64,000 bases of DNA from Sphingorhabdus sp. (GCA_028279555.1 JANQNO010000008.1:1-64000); one strand, 5' to 3'; shown: positions 30,776 to 41,060, numbered from the stretch's first letter. Notes: generated by a model not told the origin, from the letters alone. Translations and numbers: made by a program.

Positions 30776-31666
30776 ATGGCACCCGCGAACCCGAAAAATG
30801 TGACTCTCGGCATCGCCCTGCGCTTGGGCTCCATCCTGGCACTTGCGGTTATGTTCGCCTTTGTGAAGCTGGCAGCGCAGGAAGGCGTTCATGTCATAGA
30901 GTCGCTGTTTTGGCGTCAGTTTGCGGGACTTCCGGTGGTCATCGCCTGGCTATGGTGGATGGGGAGTTTACAGGACATTCGAACGCAGCGGCCCGGCGGT
31001 CACGCGCTGCGCATGTTTCTGGGAATAAGCGGCATGGGTCTCAACTATCTGGCGATGACCCTGCTGCCCATGGCCGAGGCATCCACGATAGGTTTTGCCG
31101 TTCCCATATTCGCAACAATGCTGGCGGCGCTTTTGCTGGGAGAGCCCACCGGTCGCTACCGCTGGAGCGCTATACTGCTGGGCTTTGCCGGTGTTGTGCT
31201 GGCGGTTCAGCCGGGCGGGAGCACCATCCCTGCCACCGGCGCTTTGATCGCAGTTGCGGGAGCGATCATGACGGCTGCCGTGACCATCCAGATCCGAAGG
31301 CTGGCGCTTGTCGAAACCACCGGCGCGATCGTATTCTGGTTCAGCCTTTCATCATTGGTGCCGCTCGGCATTGCCATGCTTTTCCTCGGCAGCGCGCATG
31401 ATAACGTCGCGATCTTCTATATCGCCGGTCTGAGCTTCGCCGGCGCGATCGCGCAAATACTGCTTACGGCATCGCTCCGGCACGCGCCGGTGGCTGCAGC
31501 ATTGACGATGGATTATTCAGCGCTCATCTGGTCCGCCCTGCTCGGCTTCTTTATTTTTGGCGATATACCGGGCGTTTCTGTCTTTGTGGGCGCGCCCGTC
31601 ATCATCGCGGCTGGCATGATCATCCTCTGGCGGGAACATTACTTGAATAGGCAGGCGAGCGCCTGA
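30776..31666 (+). CDS. DMT-superfamily transporter (EamA family), second copy
   Basis: This 296-aa protein has ten predicted TM helices with two EamA repeats. ALRLGSILALAVMFAFVKLAA marks the first helix, and PGVSVFVGAPVIIAAGMIILWREH the last. It is only distantly similar to the other DMT protein at 27.9 kb. The substrate is not inferable. A start ATG at 30776 lacks a strong ribosome site. Confidence 0.85.
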   Translation: MAPANPKNVTLGIALRLGSILALAVMFAFVKLAAQEGVHVIESLFWRQFAGLPVVIAWLWWMGSLQDIRTQRPGGHALRMFLGISGMGLNYLAMTLLPMAEASTIGFAVPIFATMLAALLLGEPTGRYRWSAILLGFAGVVLAVQPGGSTIPATGALIAVAGAIMTAAVTIQIRRLALVETTGAIVFWFSLSSLVPLGIAMLFLGSAHDNVAIFYIAGLSFAGAIAQILLTASLRHAPVAAALTMDYSALIWSALLGFFIFGDIPGVSVFVGAPVIIAAGMIILWREHYLNRQASA

Positions 31667-31722
31667 AAACTCTCTGCAAGAAGGCAAGAAACTGCCTGAA
31701 TGCCCGCCGATAGCCATTTTTT

Positions 31723-31752
31723 GCGCCGACACGTCCCGAGGGACAGCGGCGC
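31723..31752. other. Stem-loop at the end of the nitrilase-family gene
   Basis: GCGCCGACACGTCCC and GGGACAGCGGCGC pair with a small internal bulge. The T6 tract lies on the 5' side for plus transcription and becomes an A-run after the stem on the minus strand, so it does not fit an intrinsic terminator for either flanking gene. Confidence 0.35.
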
Positions 31753-32609
31753 TATTCTCCGTTTCTGCCTGGAAAGCGGCGGACACTACCAATCGGCCGG
31801 CGATTCAGATGGACCGGGATTTGCTGGCGAGCCTCCATGACCCTGGCCCGGTCGATTTCGGCGAAGCCAAGCCCTTCCCCTTCACCCATATCGAGCAGAA
31901 TCTCGCCCCAAGGGTCAACGACAAGCGAATGCCCGTAGGTTTTGCGCCCATCCGCATGCTGGCCCGATTGTGCTGCCGCGACTACAAATGCAGCCGATTC
32001 GATGGCCCGAGCACGCAGTAGGCTGTGCCAGTGCGCTTTGCCGGTCGGAACGGTGAAGGCCGAGGGAACAGCAAAAATTTCTGCACCGGCACCAGCCAGA
32101 GCGGAAAATAGCCCGGAAAACCTTAGGTCATAGCAGATTGTAAGCCCCATCTTGCCCGCAGGTGTTTCGGCAAGGACCGGCTCTTCCCCAGCAACATACT
32201 GTTTCGATTCCTGCCATGATTCGCCATCCGACAGCGCAACGTCGAAAAGATGCATCTTGTCATATCGAGCGGCAATTTCGCCCTGGCTGTCAACAAGGAG
32301 AGAGCGGTTTACAAATTTGCCGGCGGCGCTGGCTGCCAGTAGCGGGACAGAGCCAATATGCAGCCAGATATCCTCTTCTTTGGCCACTTGCATGAGCCGG
32401 AGAAGCTGAGAATTGCTCGCTTCCTTCACCACTGACGCAGCTGCCCGTTTTCTGTCGGAATCAAGCAAGAGCGCCATTTCCGGCGCGAAATAGAAACGCG
32501 CGCCGCCTTGTGCAGCCGCCTTGATTCCGTCAACCATCGCATCAAGGTTGCGCACCGGCGCGATGTCGCTGCACATTTGGTGCAGCGCGATTCTCAACTT
32601 GTCTGGCAT
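31752..32609 (-). CDS. Carbon-nitrogen hydrolase (nitrilase superfamily, Nit1/amidase-like)
   Basis: The 285-aa enzyme has the Glu-Lys-Cys triad: Glu44 (FAPEMALL), Lys118 (YDKMHLFD) and Cys159 (ICYDLRF). The closest family is Nit1/deaminated-glutathione amidase-type omega-amidases, judged by YDKMHLFDV and CYDLRFSGLF. The ATG at 32609 is preceded by AAGGGTGAAG. The physiological substrate is probably an amide such as deaminated glutathione or a 2-oxo-dicarboxylic amide, which is inference. In many proteobacteria the gene sits beside grxC and a methyltransferase; not here. Confidence 0.9.
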   Translation of the reverse strand: MPDKLRIALHQMCSDIAPVRNLDAMVDGIKAAAQGGARFYFAPEMALLLDSDRKRAAASVVKEASNSQLLRLMQVAKEEDIWLHIGSVPLLAASAAGKFVNRSLLVDSQGEIAARYDKMHLFDVALSDGESWQESKQYVAGEEPVLAETPAGKMGLTICYDLRFSGLFSALAGAGAEIFAVPSAFTVPTGKAHWHSLLRARAIESAAFVVAAAQSGQHADGRKTYGHSLVVDPWGEILLDMGEGEGLGFAEIDRARVMEARQQIPVHLNRRPIGSVRRFPGRNGE

Positions 32610-32776
32610 CTTCACCCTTGAACGGCATTTCCTGGCGATTGTGGGAATATAGCAACATATCGGAAAATATCGCAAATTTCCCAAATGTTACTATTTTGGG
32701 GGTTGTCATATTTCATGGGATGTGGCAGTGCCGCGAATGAGTGTAGAGCACTTGTAAGACCATAAGGAGCATAAAG

Positions 32777-33013
32777 ATGCGTTTCGGTAAGATTTCCCTC
32801 GCTGCAATTGCAGCCGCTTCGCTGGCAGCTGCCCCCGTTGCTGCTCAGTCGGCAAACTCGGCTTCGGCTGTAGAGCGCGCAGCTGTTGAGAATAGTGAAG
32901 AGAGCAATCTGGGTGGTTCGGGCACGATCATTGCGATCCTTGCTGCTGCTGCCATCATCGCTGGTATCATCATTGCCGCCGGCAATGACGACGACGAACC
33001 AGCCAGTCCCTGA
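32777..33013 (+). CDS. Small secreted/membrane protein with acidic C-terminus
   Basis: This 78-aa protein has an N-terminal signal peptide (MRFGKISLAAIAAASLAAAPVAAQS). An Asn/Ser-rich middle follows (about 26-48), then a hydrophobic helix (IIAILAAAAIIAGIIIAAG, about 51-69) and an acidic tail, NDDDEPASP. A strong AAGGAG lies 7 nt before ATG, and an intrinsic terminator follows, making it a single-gene unit with high expected expression. No family is recognised. Its tail is acidic, unlike the basic end of PEP-CTERM signals, so it is not an exosortase substrate. Confidence 0.8.
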   Translation: MRFGKISLAAIAAASLAAAPVAAQSANSASAVERAAVENSEESNLGGSGTIIAILAAAAIIAGIIIAAGNDDDEPASP

Positions 33014-33029
33014 TTTCAGGACCAACATC

Positions 33030-33062
33030 AAAAAAGGGCGGCTTTTTGGCCGCCTTTTTTTT
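33030..33062 (+). terminator. Rho-independent terminator
   Basis: An A-run is followed by GGCGGC-TTTTTG-GCCGCC (33037-33054) and eight T residues (33055-33062), about 20 nt after the stop of the small secreted protein. The A- and T-runs extend the stem. This is the clearest intrinsic terminator in the window. Confidence 0.9.
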
Positions 33063-33148
33063 GCCTTCACGGCGCAACCCTGGGCCGTTTTCGGCTGGCT
33101 TGAATCTGACACGTTGATTTCGGGCATGATCAATTTGGGTAAGCTTCT

Positions 33149-34138
33149 ATGAACATACTGGTTACAGGCGGTGCCGGATACATCGGTAGCCATGCGATAT
33201 TGGCCCTGCAGGATAGCGGCTATCGCCCGATTGTTATCGACAATCTGGTGACCGGTTTTCGGTGGGCAGTCCCTGACGATGTTGCCTTTGTCGAGGGCGA
33301 TATAGCGGATGAAACGCTTGTCAGAGCATTGCTGAAAGAACAGGACATATCGGCCATAATGCATTTTGCCGGGTCGGTGGTTGTTCCTGAATCGGTCGAG
33401 GACCCGCTTAAATATTATCGCAACAACACTGCCGCGACGCGCAGTCTTCTGGAGTCGGCCGTTTCCTGCGGTGTTCGCCATTTTATCTTCTCTTCCACCG
33501 CTGCGACATACGGGATTCCAGAAGAAAGCCCGGTCAAGGAAACGGCACCTCAACGCCCCATAAATCCATACGGAACATCCAAGCTGATGACCGAATATAT
33601 GCTGGGCGATGTTGCTACTGCACATGATTTCAACTTCTGTGCACTGCGCTATTTCAATGTCGCTGGTGCAGACCCCAAGGGCCGCTCCGGGCAATCCACA
33701 GCAGGGGCAACACATCTGATCAAGGTCGCAGTCGAAGCTGCCCTGGGCAAGCGCGACGGTGTCGCAGTCTTTGGGACCGATTTCGATACGCCGGATGGAA
33801 CGGGCGTGCGCGACTATATTCATGTAAGCGATCTGGCCGCTGCACATGTGTTGGCGCTCAAGGCCCTGATCGATAATCCGGGTGAGAATTATCGTCTGAA
33901 TTGCGGCTATGGACATGGATATTCGGTGCTGGAAGTGCTCGATGCAATTGACCGCGTGACCAACAGGCCTGTTCAGCGCAGAATGGAAGGACGCCGCGCG
34001 GGCGATCCCGACTCGCTTATTTCTGACAATAGTGCAATCACCCAGTCCTTCGGCTGGCAGCCCGAATTTGACGATCTCGACACGATCGTAACCCACGCAT
34101 TGCAATGGGAACGCAAGCTAGCCGAAAAACGGGGATAA
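33149..34138 (+). CDS. galE: UDP-glucose 4-epimerase
   Basis: This 329-aa extended SDR enzyme interconverts UDP-glucose and UDP-galactose. The N-terminal NAD motif TGGAGYIG (6-13), the serines in FSSTAATYG and catalytic Tyr141/Lys145 (YGTSK) are present. Substrate-domain motifs ([24 protein letters not shown]) fit GalE. It is likely to supply sugar nucleotides for surface polysaccharide. It lies downstream of the terminator and upstream of hslVU, with no sign of co-transcription with either. Confidence 0.93.
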   Translation: MNILVTGGAGYIGSHAILALQDSGYRPIVIDNLVTGFRWAVPDDVAFVEGDIADETLVRALLKEQDISAIMHFAGSVVVPESVEDPLKYYRNNTAATRSLLESAVSCGVRHFIFSSTAATYGIPEESPVKETAPQRPINPYGTSKLMTEYMLGDVATAHDFNFCALRYFNVAGADPKGRSGQSTAGATHLIKVAVEAALGKRDGVAVFGTDFDTPDGTGVRDYIHVSDLAAAHVLALKALIDNPGENYRLNCGYGHGYSVLEVLDAIDRVTNRPVQRRMEGRRAGDPDSLISDNSAITQSFGWQPEFDDLDTIVTHALQWERKLAEKRG

Positions 34139-34185
34139 CGCCCCCGCCCTTGCGCTTTCCTGCATGCCATCCCATATCCGTGGCC

Positions 34186-34752
34186 ATGGAAAATCACACA
34201 CATGGCAATCCTTCGCAATGGTATGGCACCACCATTCTATCGGTTCGCACGGGCGGCAAAGTTGTTGTCGCAGGCGACGGCCAGGTTTCGATGGGCCAGA
34301 CGGTGATGAAGCCCAATGCCAAGAAGGTCCGTGAACTGCATGATGGCAGCGTAATCGGCGGCTTTGCCGGGGCGACGGCAGATGCCTTCACACTCTTCGA
34401 GAGACTTGAGCGCAAACTAGAGGAACATCGCGGGCAACTGATGCGCGCAGCGGTCGAGCTCGCCAAGGATTGGCGAACCGACAAATATCTGCGCAATCTG
34501 GAAGCAATGATGATTGTTGCCGACAAGGAGGTCACATTGATCCTGACGGGAAATGGCGATGTGCTGGAACCGCTCAACGGTATTGCAGCCATCGGGTCGG
34601 GCGGGAACTATGCGCTTTCCGCGGCACGCGCGCTGATCGAATATGAAAAAGATGCAGAAAAGCTCGCCCGAAAAGCCATGGGCGTTGCCGCCGATATCTG
34701 CGTTTACACCAACGACGAGCTCACCGTCGAAACCCTCGACAGCACGAACTAG
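34186..34752 (+). CDS. hslV: ATP-dependent protease subunit HslV (ClpQ)
   Basis: The 188-residue peptidase of the HslUV (ClpYQ) proteasome-like complex carries the N-terminal nucleophile Thr at about residue 15 (mature start [10 protein letters not shown]). This implies removal of a roughly 14-residue propeptide rich in His/Asn. [13 protein letters not shown] and [16 protein letters not shown] are family motifs. The start ATG is at 34186 (MENHTHGN); a longer frame reaches upstream into the galE tail but lacks conservation. It is followed by hslU 12 bp later. Confidence 0.95.
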   Translation: MENHTHGNPSQWYGTTILSVRTGGKVVVAGDGQVSMGQTVMKPNAKKVRELHDGSVIGGFAGATADAFTLFERLERKLEEHRGQLMRAAVELAKDWRTDKYLRNLEAMMIVADKEVTLILTGNGDVLEPLNGIAAIGSGGNYALSAARALIEYEKDAEKLARKAMGVAADICVYTNDELTVETLDSTN

Positions 34753-34764
34753 ACAAGAGACATT

Positions 34765-36069
34765 ATGAGCCAGAATCTGACGCCCAAAGCCATTGTTGCT
34801 GCGCTGGACGAGCATATCGTCGGCCAGAAGGATGCAAAACGCGCGGTTGCTGTGGCACTGCGCAATCGCTGGAGACGCCAGCGATTGTCCGACGAATTGC
34901 GCGATGAAGTTACGCCGAAAAACATTCTGATGATTGGCCCGACTGGCTGCGGCAAGACGGAGATATCGCGCCGGCTTGCCAAATTGGCCGATGCTCCCTT
35001 CATCAAGGTAGAGGCGACGAAGTTTACAGAAGTCGGTTATGTCGGCCGCGATGTCGAACAGATTGCCCGCGATCTGGCCGAGGAGGCAATCCGTCTGGAA
35101 AAGGATCGCCGGCGCGAACATGTGCGCGAGGCCGCCGAAGATGCGGCAATGGAGCGGCTGCTGAAGCCGCTGGCGGGAGACACAGCAAGCGAAGCTACCC
35201 GCGAGGCTTTTCGCCAACGCATCCGCGACAAGCATATGGATGATGTCGAGGTAGAAGTCGAGGTAGCCGACAGCCCGAATATGCCGATGGAAATCCCGGG
35301 AATGGGCGGCCAGGTCGGCATGATCAACCTTTCTGACATGATGGGTAAGGCTTTCGGGCAGAACAACTTGAAAAAGCGCAAGCTCAAAGTGCCTGATGCC
35401 TGGGACAAGCTGGTCGAAGAGGAAACCGAAAAACGGCTCGATCAGGACGATGTTGCACGCGCTGCTCTGGCAGATGCGGAATCAAATGGAATCGTGTTTC
35501 TCGACGAGATCGACAAGATCGCCGTCAGCGACGTGCGCGGTGGCGGTTCGGTCAGCCGTGAAGGCGTTCAGCGCGACCTGCTCCCGCTGATCGAGGGCAC
35601 AACCGTTGCCACCAAATACGGACCGATGAAAACCGACCATATCCTGTTCATCGCATCGGGCGCATTTCACGTGTCGAAACCCAGCGACATGCTGCCGGAA
35701 TTGCAGGGCCGTCTGCCAATCCGCGTCGAGCTTCGGGCGCTAGAGCATGAAGACTTCATCCGCATTCTTTCGGAGACCAGAGCCAACCTGCCGGAGCAAT
35801 ATGCAGCGCTGCTGAACACCGAGGATGTCACCCTCGATTTCAGCGACGATGCGATCGATGCGATTGCGCGAATCGCCGTCGAGGTGAATGCCAGTGTCGA
35901 AAATATCGGTGCAAGACGGCTGCAAACGGTCATGGAAAAGCTGATCGAGCACATCAGCTTTGAGGCTGAGGAGCGCAGTGGCGACACCATCAAGATTGAC
36001 GAAGCCTATGTCAAAGAACAGCTCACAGAAATCGCCAAGGATACCGATCTTTCCAAATATGTTCTTTAA
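34765..36069 (+). CDS. hslU: ATP-dependent protease ATPase subunit HslU (ClpY)
   Basis: The 434-aa AAA+ unfoldase has an [12 protein letters not shown] start, Walker [10 protein letters not shown] (about 58-66) and GYVGRDVEQ. The I-domain (about 110-240), Walker [11 protein letters not shown] and a C-terminal sensor region ending DLSKYVL complete it; the last residues insert into HslV. Length matches the family. It is co-transcribed with hslV; no terminator is evident before the convergent M16 gene. Confidence 0.98.
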   Translation: MSQNLTPKAIVAALDEHIVGQKDAKRAVAVALRNRWRRQRLSDELRDEVTPKNILMIGPTGCGKTEISRRLAKLADAPFIKVEATKFTEVGYVGRDVEQIARDLAEEAIRLEKDRRREHVREAAEDAAMERLLKPLAGDTASEATREAFRQRIRDKHMDDVEVEVEVADSPNMPMEIPGMGGQVGMINLSDMMGKAFGQNNLKKRKLKVPDAWDKLVEEETEKRLDQDDVARAALADAESNGIVFLDEIDKIAVSDVRGGGSVSREGVQRDLLPLIEGTTVATKYGPMKTDHILFIASGAFHVSKPSDMLPELQGRLPIRVELRALEHEDFIRILSETRANLPEQYAALLNTEDVTLDFSDDAIDAIARIAVEVNASVENIGARRLQTVMEKLIEHISFEAEERSGDTIKIDEAYVKEQLTEIAKDTDLSKYVL

Positions 36070-36201
36070 ATGTTCTGCCTATTGAGCTGGGTGGAAAATG
36101 CACGTGAATTGCCCGAGTTCAAAACCTATCCGGGAATGGATTAGGTCACATGCCCATATACGGGACGGATTTGGGTGTGTGGCCTGGGATCAGGATGCCA
36201 G

Positions 36202-39087
36202 TCAGCGACTGGCCGCTGCCGCTCCGCTATCTTGTGCGGCGAGAGAGGATGGAAGCACCTTGAGTTTCCAGGACCGCTCCTTGACAAAATAGCGCTCAGC
36301 CAATTCCTGCAGCCGGGCGGCTGTCACGCTCTCATAGTGGCTCCAGAGCGCCTGGAAGGCCGTGAATTTCGATTGGTCGAAGGTCGCGCCTTCCAGATTA
36401 TCAAGCCAGAAGGTATTTCCCGATGCCAGCCGGTCTACCAGCTGCTTGATCGGTTCGACCGCGCGCTTCAATTCATCGTCGCCAACAGGCTTGGCGGCAA
36501 GATCGACCGCCACCTCTTCGGCAAATGCGAAAAAGCGGTCGACATCTTGCGGCTGGACCTGACTGATCGCCATCAAATAACCGCCTGAGGCAAATTCCTG
36601 CGGCCAGCTGTTGGCCATACCGGGGCTATAGCTTGCGGCCTGTTCTGAACGAAATTTCTCGAACAACCGGTCGCGGAAGATCGCTGCCAGAACCTCGAGC
36701 TCTCGGCTTTCCTGGATACGCGCCATGCCGCCACCGGTGGGCCAGGCGATGGCCGCCGCGGCCTGGTTGGCGGGGCCATTATGTGTGCGCAACAGCGGTA
36801 CCGAATTTGCGACAGGAAATCTGAGCGTTTTGGCAGCAAGCGATGGCTGCGCCGCTATACGCGGCTTCATCGCCCCGAACGAATCGGCAATCGCCTTGAC
36901 GCCCGCTTCCCGCTCGAAATCTCCCATTAGGATGACTTCAACCGGGCCAGACTTCAGCAGTGGTTCCCAGAATCTGCGCACCTGCTTTGCCGTTATTTTC
37001 GATGCGTCATCGGGCGATGGCTGTTTCCAGCGCCGGTCGGAGCCTCTGAGCAGATATTCCAGATCACGCTGCAATACGGCATCTGCCGACATTTGAAAGG
37101 AATCATAGCCGCTCTTCACAAAGGCCTTTGCCCTTGCCACTGGTGCATCGTCCCAGCCCGGATAGTCCATCTTGGCGGCAATGAGTTTTAATTGGTCGGC
37201 CAAATCCGCCGTGCTGGTGGTAGCAGAGAATTCGAAAGCGTCATTGTCAACGGCGAAGCCCAGTTGGATACGGCGGCCATTGACCATCTGTTCAACCTGC
37301 GTCTGGCTGAATTTACCGATCCCATTCTCGTTGAGGACAACCGGGCCAGTCCACAGCAAATCTGCCTCGCTGGGAGAAACCGCCTGATAGCCTTTGCCAA
37401 ACCGGACGACCATCCGGATTTGCGCGGTTTCGGCCTTGTTCGGGAAGATCAGCGCGCGAACGCCATTTTCGAAGCTTAGAAGCTCCAGTCCAGAATCGGA
37501 CAGCGGAACCCGCCTCGCCATTTTTCCCGGCTCTCCCGGCGAGGGGAGATCTTCGATCGCAGGCGCATCTTGCGCCAGCCGGACATCGGCATTTGCCGCG
37601 ACATTCGCATTGAGAGCGGCTGCAAGCCGGCTCTTGCCATCCTCGATAGCAGTAGGAGAGGACAGGAAAATCTTCACAATATCTGAAGCAAACAACCTGC
37701 GGGTCGACGCCAGCACGCCATCCGGCGAAAATTTCGCATCCATATTGCGGAAAACGTCGAGCGCGGTCTGCGGCGTCGCAACGGTCTCGCGAATATCCAC
37801 GGCGTTGACAATGTCGTCGGCCTGCTTCGCCGCTGCCTCAAAGCCGTAACTATCGACGCGTTCCTGAAAGATGCGTTCCAGCAAAGCCTTTTCCCGGTCG
37901 ATATCGGCCTGCGATGGCGGCGAAGCGATGGCGTCGGCAATGATGGCACGCACATCGGTCACAGCCTTTTCCCAGTCATCACCGATAGGGCGCAATGTCA
38001 GCGTTGTAATCTCGGCAGAGCGGGACAGGTCGTCAGCGCCGACCTCGGCGTAGAGAAAGCTGCTGCTGCTGCGCGCGCTGGCTTGCAATCGCCGGTTGAT
38101 GATCTGCAGCGCCAGCGCATCGAGGATCAGACCTTCATTATACACGATAGTATCCTGCACCTGTTCCCAGGGACCGAGCCAGGCTATCGTTGCCGAGAGC
38201 GGCAGGGTTGGTTCGACAAACAGCGCCGCCTTGTCGCCATCGCCTGTCGGCTTGCCAAAATCGGGCTGCGGAGTGGATTTGCCGGTGACATTCCAGCCGC
38301 CAAAATGTTTCTTTACCTGCGCTTCCAGGACCGATGCTTCAGCGTCTCCCGCAATGGCAATCACGGTCTTTTCCGGCCGGTACCAACGCCTGTGGAAGTT
38401 GCGCAAGGATTCCACGGTCGCCGCTCTTAACGTCTCCTCTGTCCCGATGGGTGAGCGGTTGGCATAGCGCTGCCCCTTGAAGAAATGCCCGCGCAGCGCG
38501 TCACCCATCTCCACTTGAGCCCCGCTCAGTTCGCGCTTTTCCGCCAGTACAACCTTGCGCTCGGCATCGAGCGCAGATTCGGTGATGTTGGGCGCGCGCA
38601 TCATGCCCGAGAGGATCTTCATCGATTCATCGAGCTTCTCGGGCGAGCTATTCGGCAGGTCGAGCTTGTAAACGGTTTGTGTTGGTGAGGTCAGCGCATT
38701 GCTGTCGCTGCCAAAAGAGACGCCGAAACGCTGCCATATCCGCTTCGACTCGCCATCGGGCACATATTCCGAACCGCGAAAAGTCAGATGCTCGATGAGA
38801 TGTGCAAAGCCCTGCTCATCATCTTCTTCGTGCAGCGACCCGGCATCGATCCGCACGCGAAAAGCAATCTGGCCAGCCGGCACGTCATTCTTCTTCACTG
38901 CATAGCGCAGGCCATTGGAAAGTTCGCCAAAAGTCCAGCTCTTGTCGACCGGAACGTCGCTGCCTTCATACAGCCAGGGAACATCATCAGCTTTGGTATC
39001 GGCAGCGATGGTCTCTGCATAAGCAGGAAGTAGGGGCTGCGATGCCAGCAGCAACGCCGCTGCAATGCCGAAACATAGTCTTTTCAT
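36202..39087 (-). CDS. M16 family zinc metallopeptidase (exported)
   Basis: The 961-aa protein has a signal peptide (about 1-25, ending AYAE). Two peptidase M16 modules follow: an active N-terminal half with the inverted zinc motif HLIEH (96-100) and the downstream acidic Glu176/Glu183, and a C-terminal half that lacks the motif. Such proteins are periplasmic or membrane-bound insulinase/pitrilysin-like proteases. The substrate is unknown. The start is ATG 39087. Confidence 0.93.
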   Translation of the reverse strand: MKRLCFGIAAALLLASQPLLPAYAETIAADTKADDVPWLYEGSDVPVDKSWTFGELSNGLRYAVKKNDVPAGQIAFRVRIDAGSLHEEDDEQGFAHLIEHLTFRGSEYVPDGESKRIWQRFGVSFGSDSNALTSPTQTVYKLDLPNSSPEKLDESMKILSGMMRAPNITESALDAERKVVLAEKRELSGAQVEMGDALRGHFFKGQRYANRSPIGTEETLRAATVESLRNFHRRWYRPEKTVIAIAGDAEASVLEAQVKKHFGGWNVTGKSTPQPDFGKPTGDGDKAALFVEPTLPLSATIAWLGPWEQVQDTIVYNEGLILDALALQIINRRLQASARSSSSFLYAEVGADDLSRSAEITTLTLRPIGDDWEKAVTDVRAIIADAIASPPSQADIDREKALLERIFQERVDSYGFEAAAKQADDIVNAVDIRETVATPQTALDVFRNMDAKFSPDGVLASTRRLFASDIVKIFLSSPTAIEDGKSRLAAALNANVAANADVRLAQDAPAIEDLPSPGEPGKMARRVPLSDSGLELLSFENGVRALIFPNKAETAQIRMVVRFGKGYQAVSPSEADLLWTGPVVLNENGIGKFSQTQVEQMVNGRRIQLGFAVDNDAFEFSATTSTADLADQLKLIAAKMDYPGWDDAPVARAKAFVKSGYDSFQMSADAVLQRDLEYLLRGSDRRWKQPSPDDASKITAKQVRRFWEPLLKSGPVEVILMGDFEREAGVKAIADSFGAMKPRIAAQPSLAAKTLRFPVANSVPLLRTHNGPANQAAAAIAWPTGGGMARIQESRELEVLAAIFRDRLFEKFRSEQAASYSPGMANSWPQEFASGGYLMAISQVQPQDVDRFFAFAEEVAVDLAAKPVGDDELKRAVEPIKQLVDRLASGNTFWLDNLEGATFDQSKFTAFQALWSHYESVTAARLQELAERYFVKERSWKLKVLPSSLAAQDSGAAAASR

Positions 39088-39144
39088 ATGGCTTTTATTG
39101 CCCTCGCAAAGCTTGCTACTGCATGAATGATCGCGTCAAAACAG

Positions 39145-39903
39145 CTAAATTCCGCCATCGATAGGCGGGTATCCAAGCTCATCCAACCCGTCCCTGAGCG
39201 CCTTGACACATGCATTCATAACGTGAGCGTCGGTTGAGCGAACGACGAAATTCGCGCCGACCCTGCCCTCCCGGAAGAAGGGATAGCTGCCGATCTGCGC
39301 TCCTTCGTGGCGCTTTTCGGTTTCGCGCAGCATTTCGGAAATCTCGCTTTCCGCGACCCAGGCCCCCACCTGATGCGACAAGAGCGGCTTTCCGCCCTCC
39401 AGCTGCCCGGTTAGCGCATCGAGCATTCCGGCGGTAATGTGCGGCACGCCAGCCATGATGAAAATATTCTCGACGCGGATGCCCGGCGCGCCCGACATCT
39501 TGTTGGCGATCAGGTCCGCCCCATCCGGCACCCGTGCCATCCGCATGCGCGCTTCGGTTACGCCGCCGCGTTTCTCGTAATATTTATGCAGCACGCGGCT
39601 CGCCTCGGGATGCACGACAACATCGACGCCCAGCGCCTCCGAAATGGCATCGACCGTGATATCGTCATGCGTCGGGCCAATGCCGCCGGTGGTGAAAAGA
39701 TAATCATTGCGTGCGCGCAGGATGTTCACCGCCTCCTTGATCGCATCCATATCGTCGGCGACCACGCGCACTTCCTTCAGGCGGATACCCTGAATATTGA
39801 GCCAGAGCGCAATCTGGCTGACATTCTTGTCCTGCGTGCGGCCAGACAGGATTTCATCGCCGATTACCACCAGCGCAGCGGTGTAGATTTTTTCCTGACT
39901 CAT
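39145..39903 (-). CDS. CinA-like molybdopterin-binding domain protein
   Basis: This 252-aa protein is the N-terminal (MoCF/MoaB-like) half of competence/damage-inducible protein CinA. VIGDEILSGRTQDKN and TTGGIGPTHDDITVDA are the diagnostic loops. The C-terminal nicotinamide-nucleotide amidase domain is absent, as in the short CinA-like family common in alphaproteobacteria. It is divergent from map with a shared promoter gap of 65 bp. The biochemical role is not established. Confidence 0.9.
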   Translation of the reverse strand: MSQEKIYTAALVVIGDEILSGRTQDKNVSQIALWLNIQGIRLKEVRVVADDMDAIKEAVNILRARNDYLFTTGGIGPTHDDITVDAISEALGVDVVVHPEASRVLHKYYEKRGGVTEARMRMARVPDGADLIANKMSGAPGIRVENIFIMAGVPHITAGMLDALTGQLEGGKPLLSHQVGAWVAESEISEMLRETEKRHEGAQIGSYPFFREGRVGANFVVRSTDAHVMNACVKALRDGLDELGYPPIDGGI

Positions 39904-39968
39904 ATGTCCTGCCCTACCCGCAATTCACCCACTCGCAAAGTATGCAAAAAAGCCCTATATGATGCACT

Positions 39969-40796
39969 ATGGACAAATATCTCTCTGTTTCGCCAGCAGA
40001 AGCGCTGACCCCGCGCGATGGCGTTATCAAGCTGCATGGCGAAGAAGCCTTTGCCGGCATGCGCAAGGCGGGCCGGCTCGCGGCAGAAATCCTCGACGAG
40101 CTAACCGCGCATGTCGTGCCCGGCGTCACCACACAGGAGCTCGACGATATCGTCCGCGATATGATGCTGGCGGGCGGCGGTGTGCCCGCCACGCTCGGTT
40201 ATCGCGGCTATACGCATAGCTGCTGCACTAGTATCAATCATGTGATCTGCCATGGCATTCCGTCGGAGAAGCGGCTCAAGGAAGGCGATATCGTCAATAT
40301 CGATGTGACGCCCATCGTCGATGGCTGGCATGGCGATACATCGCGCATGTATCCGGTCGGCAAGGTGCCGATCAAGGCGAAGAACCTGATCGAGGTAACC
40401 TATGATTGCCTGATGCTCGGTATCGAGCAGGCAAGGCCTGGCAACCGGCTCGGCGATGTCGCGCATGCGATCCAGAGCCATGCCGAAAAGCACCGCTATG
40501 GCGTGGTCCGCGAATTTTGCGGGCATGGGCTGGGCCGCCTGTTTCACGATGCACCCGAGGTTGTACATGTCGGGCGACCCGGCACCGGACCCGAGCTCAA
40601 ACCCGGCATGATGTTTACCATCGAACCGATGATCAATATCGGCAAGCCGCATGGCAAGGTGCTTGACGATGGCTGGACCGCAGTAACCCGGGACCGGTCT
40701 CTCAGCGCACAATTCGAGCATAGCATCGGCATAACCGAAGACGGTGCCGAGATTTTCACCGAAAGCCCCAAGGAACTGCACAAGCCGCCCTATTGA
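39969..40796 (+). CDS. map: Type I methionine aminopeptidase
   Basis: The 275-aa enzyme removes N-terminal Met. Metal ligands are visible in NIDVTPIVDGWHGDTS (two Asp), EFCGHGLG (His), FTIEPMIN (Glu) and FEHSIG (Glu). An N-terminal extension of about 25 residues precedes HGEEAFAGMRKAG, typical of alphaproteobacterial Map. It is followed after 3 nt by a small membrane-protein gene. Confidence 0.97.
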   Translation: MDKYLSVSPAEALTPRDGVIKLHGEEAFAGMRKAGRLAAEILDELTAHVVPGVTTQELDDIVRDMMLAGGGVPATLGYRGYTHSCCTSINHVICHGIPSEKRLKEGDIVNIDVTPIVDGWHGDTSRMYPVGKVPIKAKNLIEVTYDCLMLGIEQARPGNRLGDVAHAIQSHAEKHRYGVVREFCGHGLGRLFHDAPEVVHVGRPGTGPELKPGMMFTIEPMINIGKPHGKVLDDGWTAVTRDRSLSAQFEHSIGITEDGAEIFTESPKELHKPPY

Positions 40797-40799
40797 CCT

Positions 40800-41060
40800 A
40801 TGACAATCGAATTATTGCTCACCGTTGGAATATTGATCGGACTGACAGCGGGTTATTTCATATCCGACCAGCAGAAGGGCTGCCTCGCCCTGCTTATCGT
40901 CCCGGCGGGAATGATAGGCTATGTGTTCTGGTGGCAAATGCAGAATAACACCCACGACGCCTTGAGCTTTCTTTTTGGCCCTCTGTGGCCAAGCCTCGGG
41001 GCAGCAGCCGGCTATTTCATCGGCAGATTTCTGCGCAGCTGGAAAAGCTCAGATGGCTAA
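40800..41060 (+). CDS. Small membrane protein downstream of map
   Basis: This 86-aa protein has three predicted TM segments (LLLTVGILIGLTAGYFI, LALLIVPAGMIGYVFWW and the region SLGAAAGYFIGRFL). No family is recognised. It starts 3 bp after map on the same strand, so it is probably translated from the same message. Nothing else indicates its role. Confidence 0.6.
   Translation: MTIELLLTVGILIGLTAGYFISDQQKGCLALLIVPAGMIGYVFWWQMQNNTHDALSFLFGPLWPSLGAAAGYFIGRFLRSWKSSDG

Noticed and set aside
31723-31752. Stem-loop as an intrinsic terminator of the nitrilase-family gene
   Set aside because: On the minus strand the stem is followed by A residues, not T residues, so it does not fit an intrinsic terminator.
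32777-33013. The small exported protein as an exosortase (PEP-CTERM) substrate
   Set aside because: It has no PEP-type motif before the helix, and the tail after the helix is acidic, whereas exosortase signals end in basic residues.
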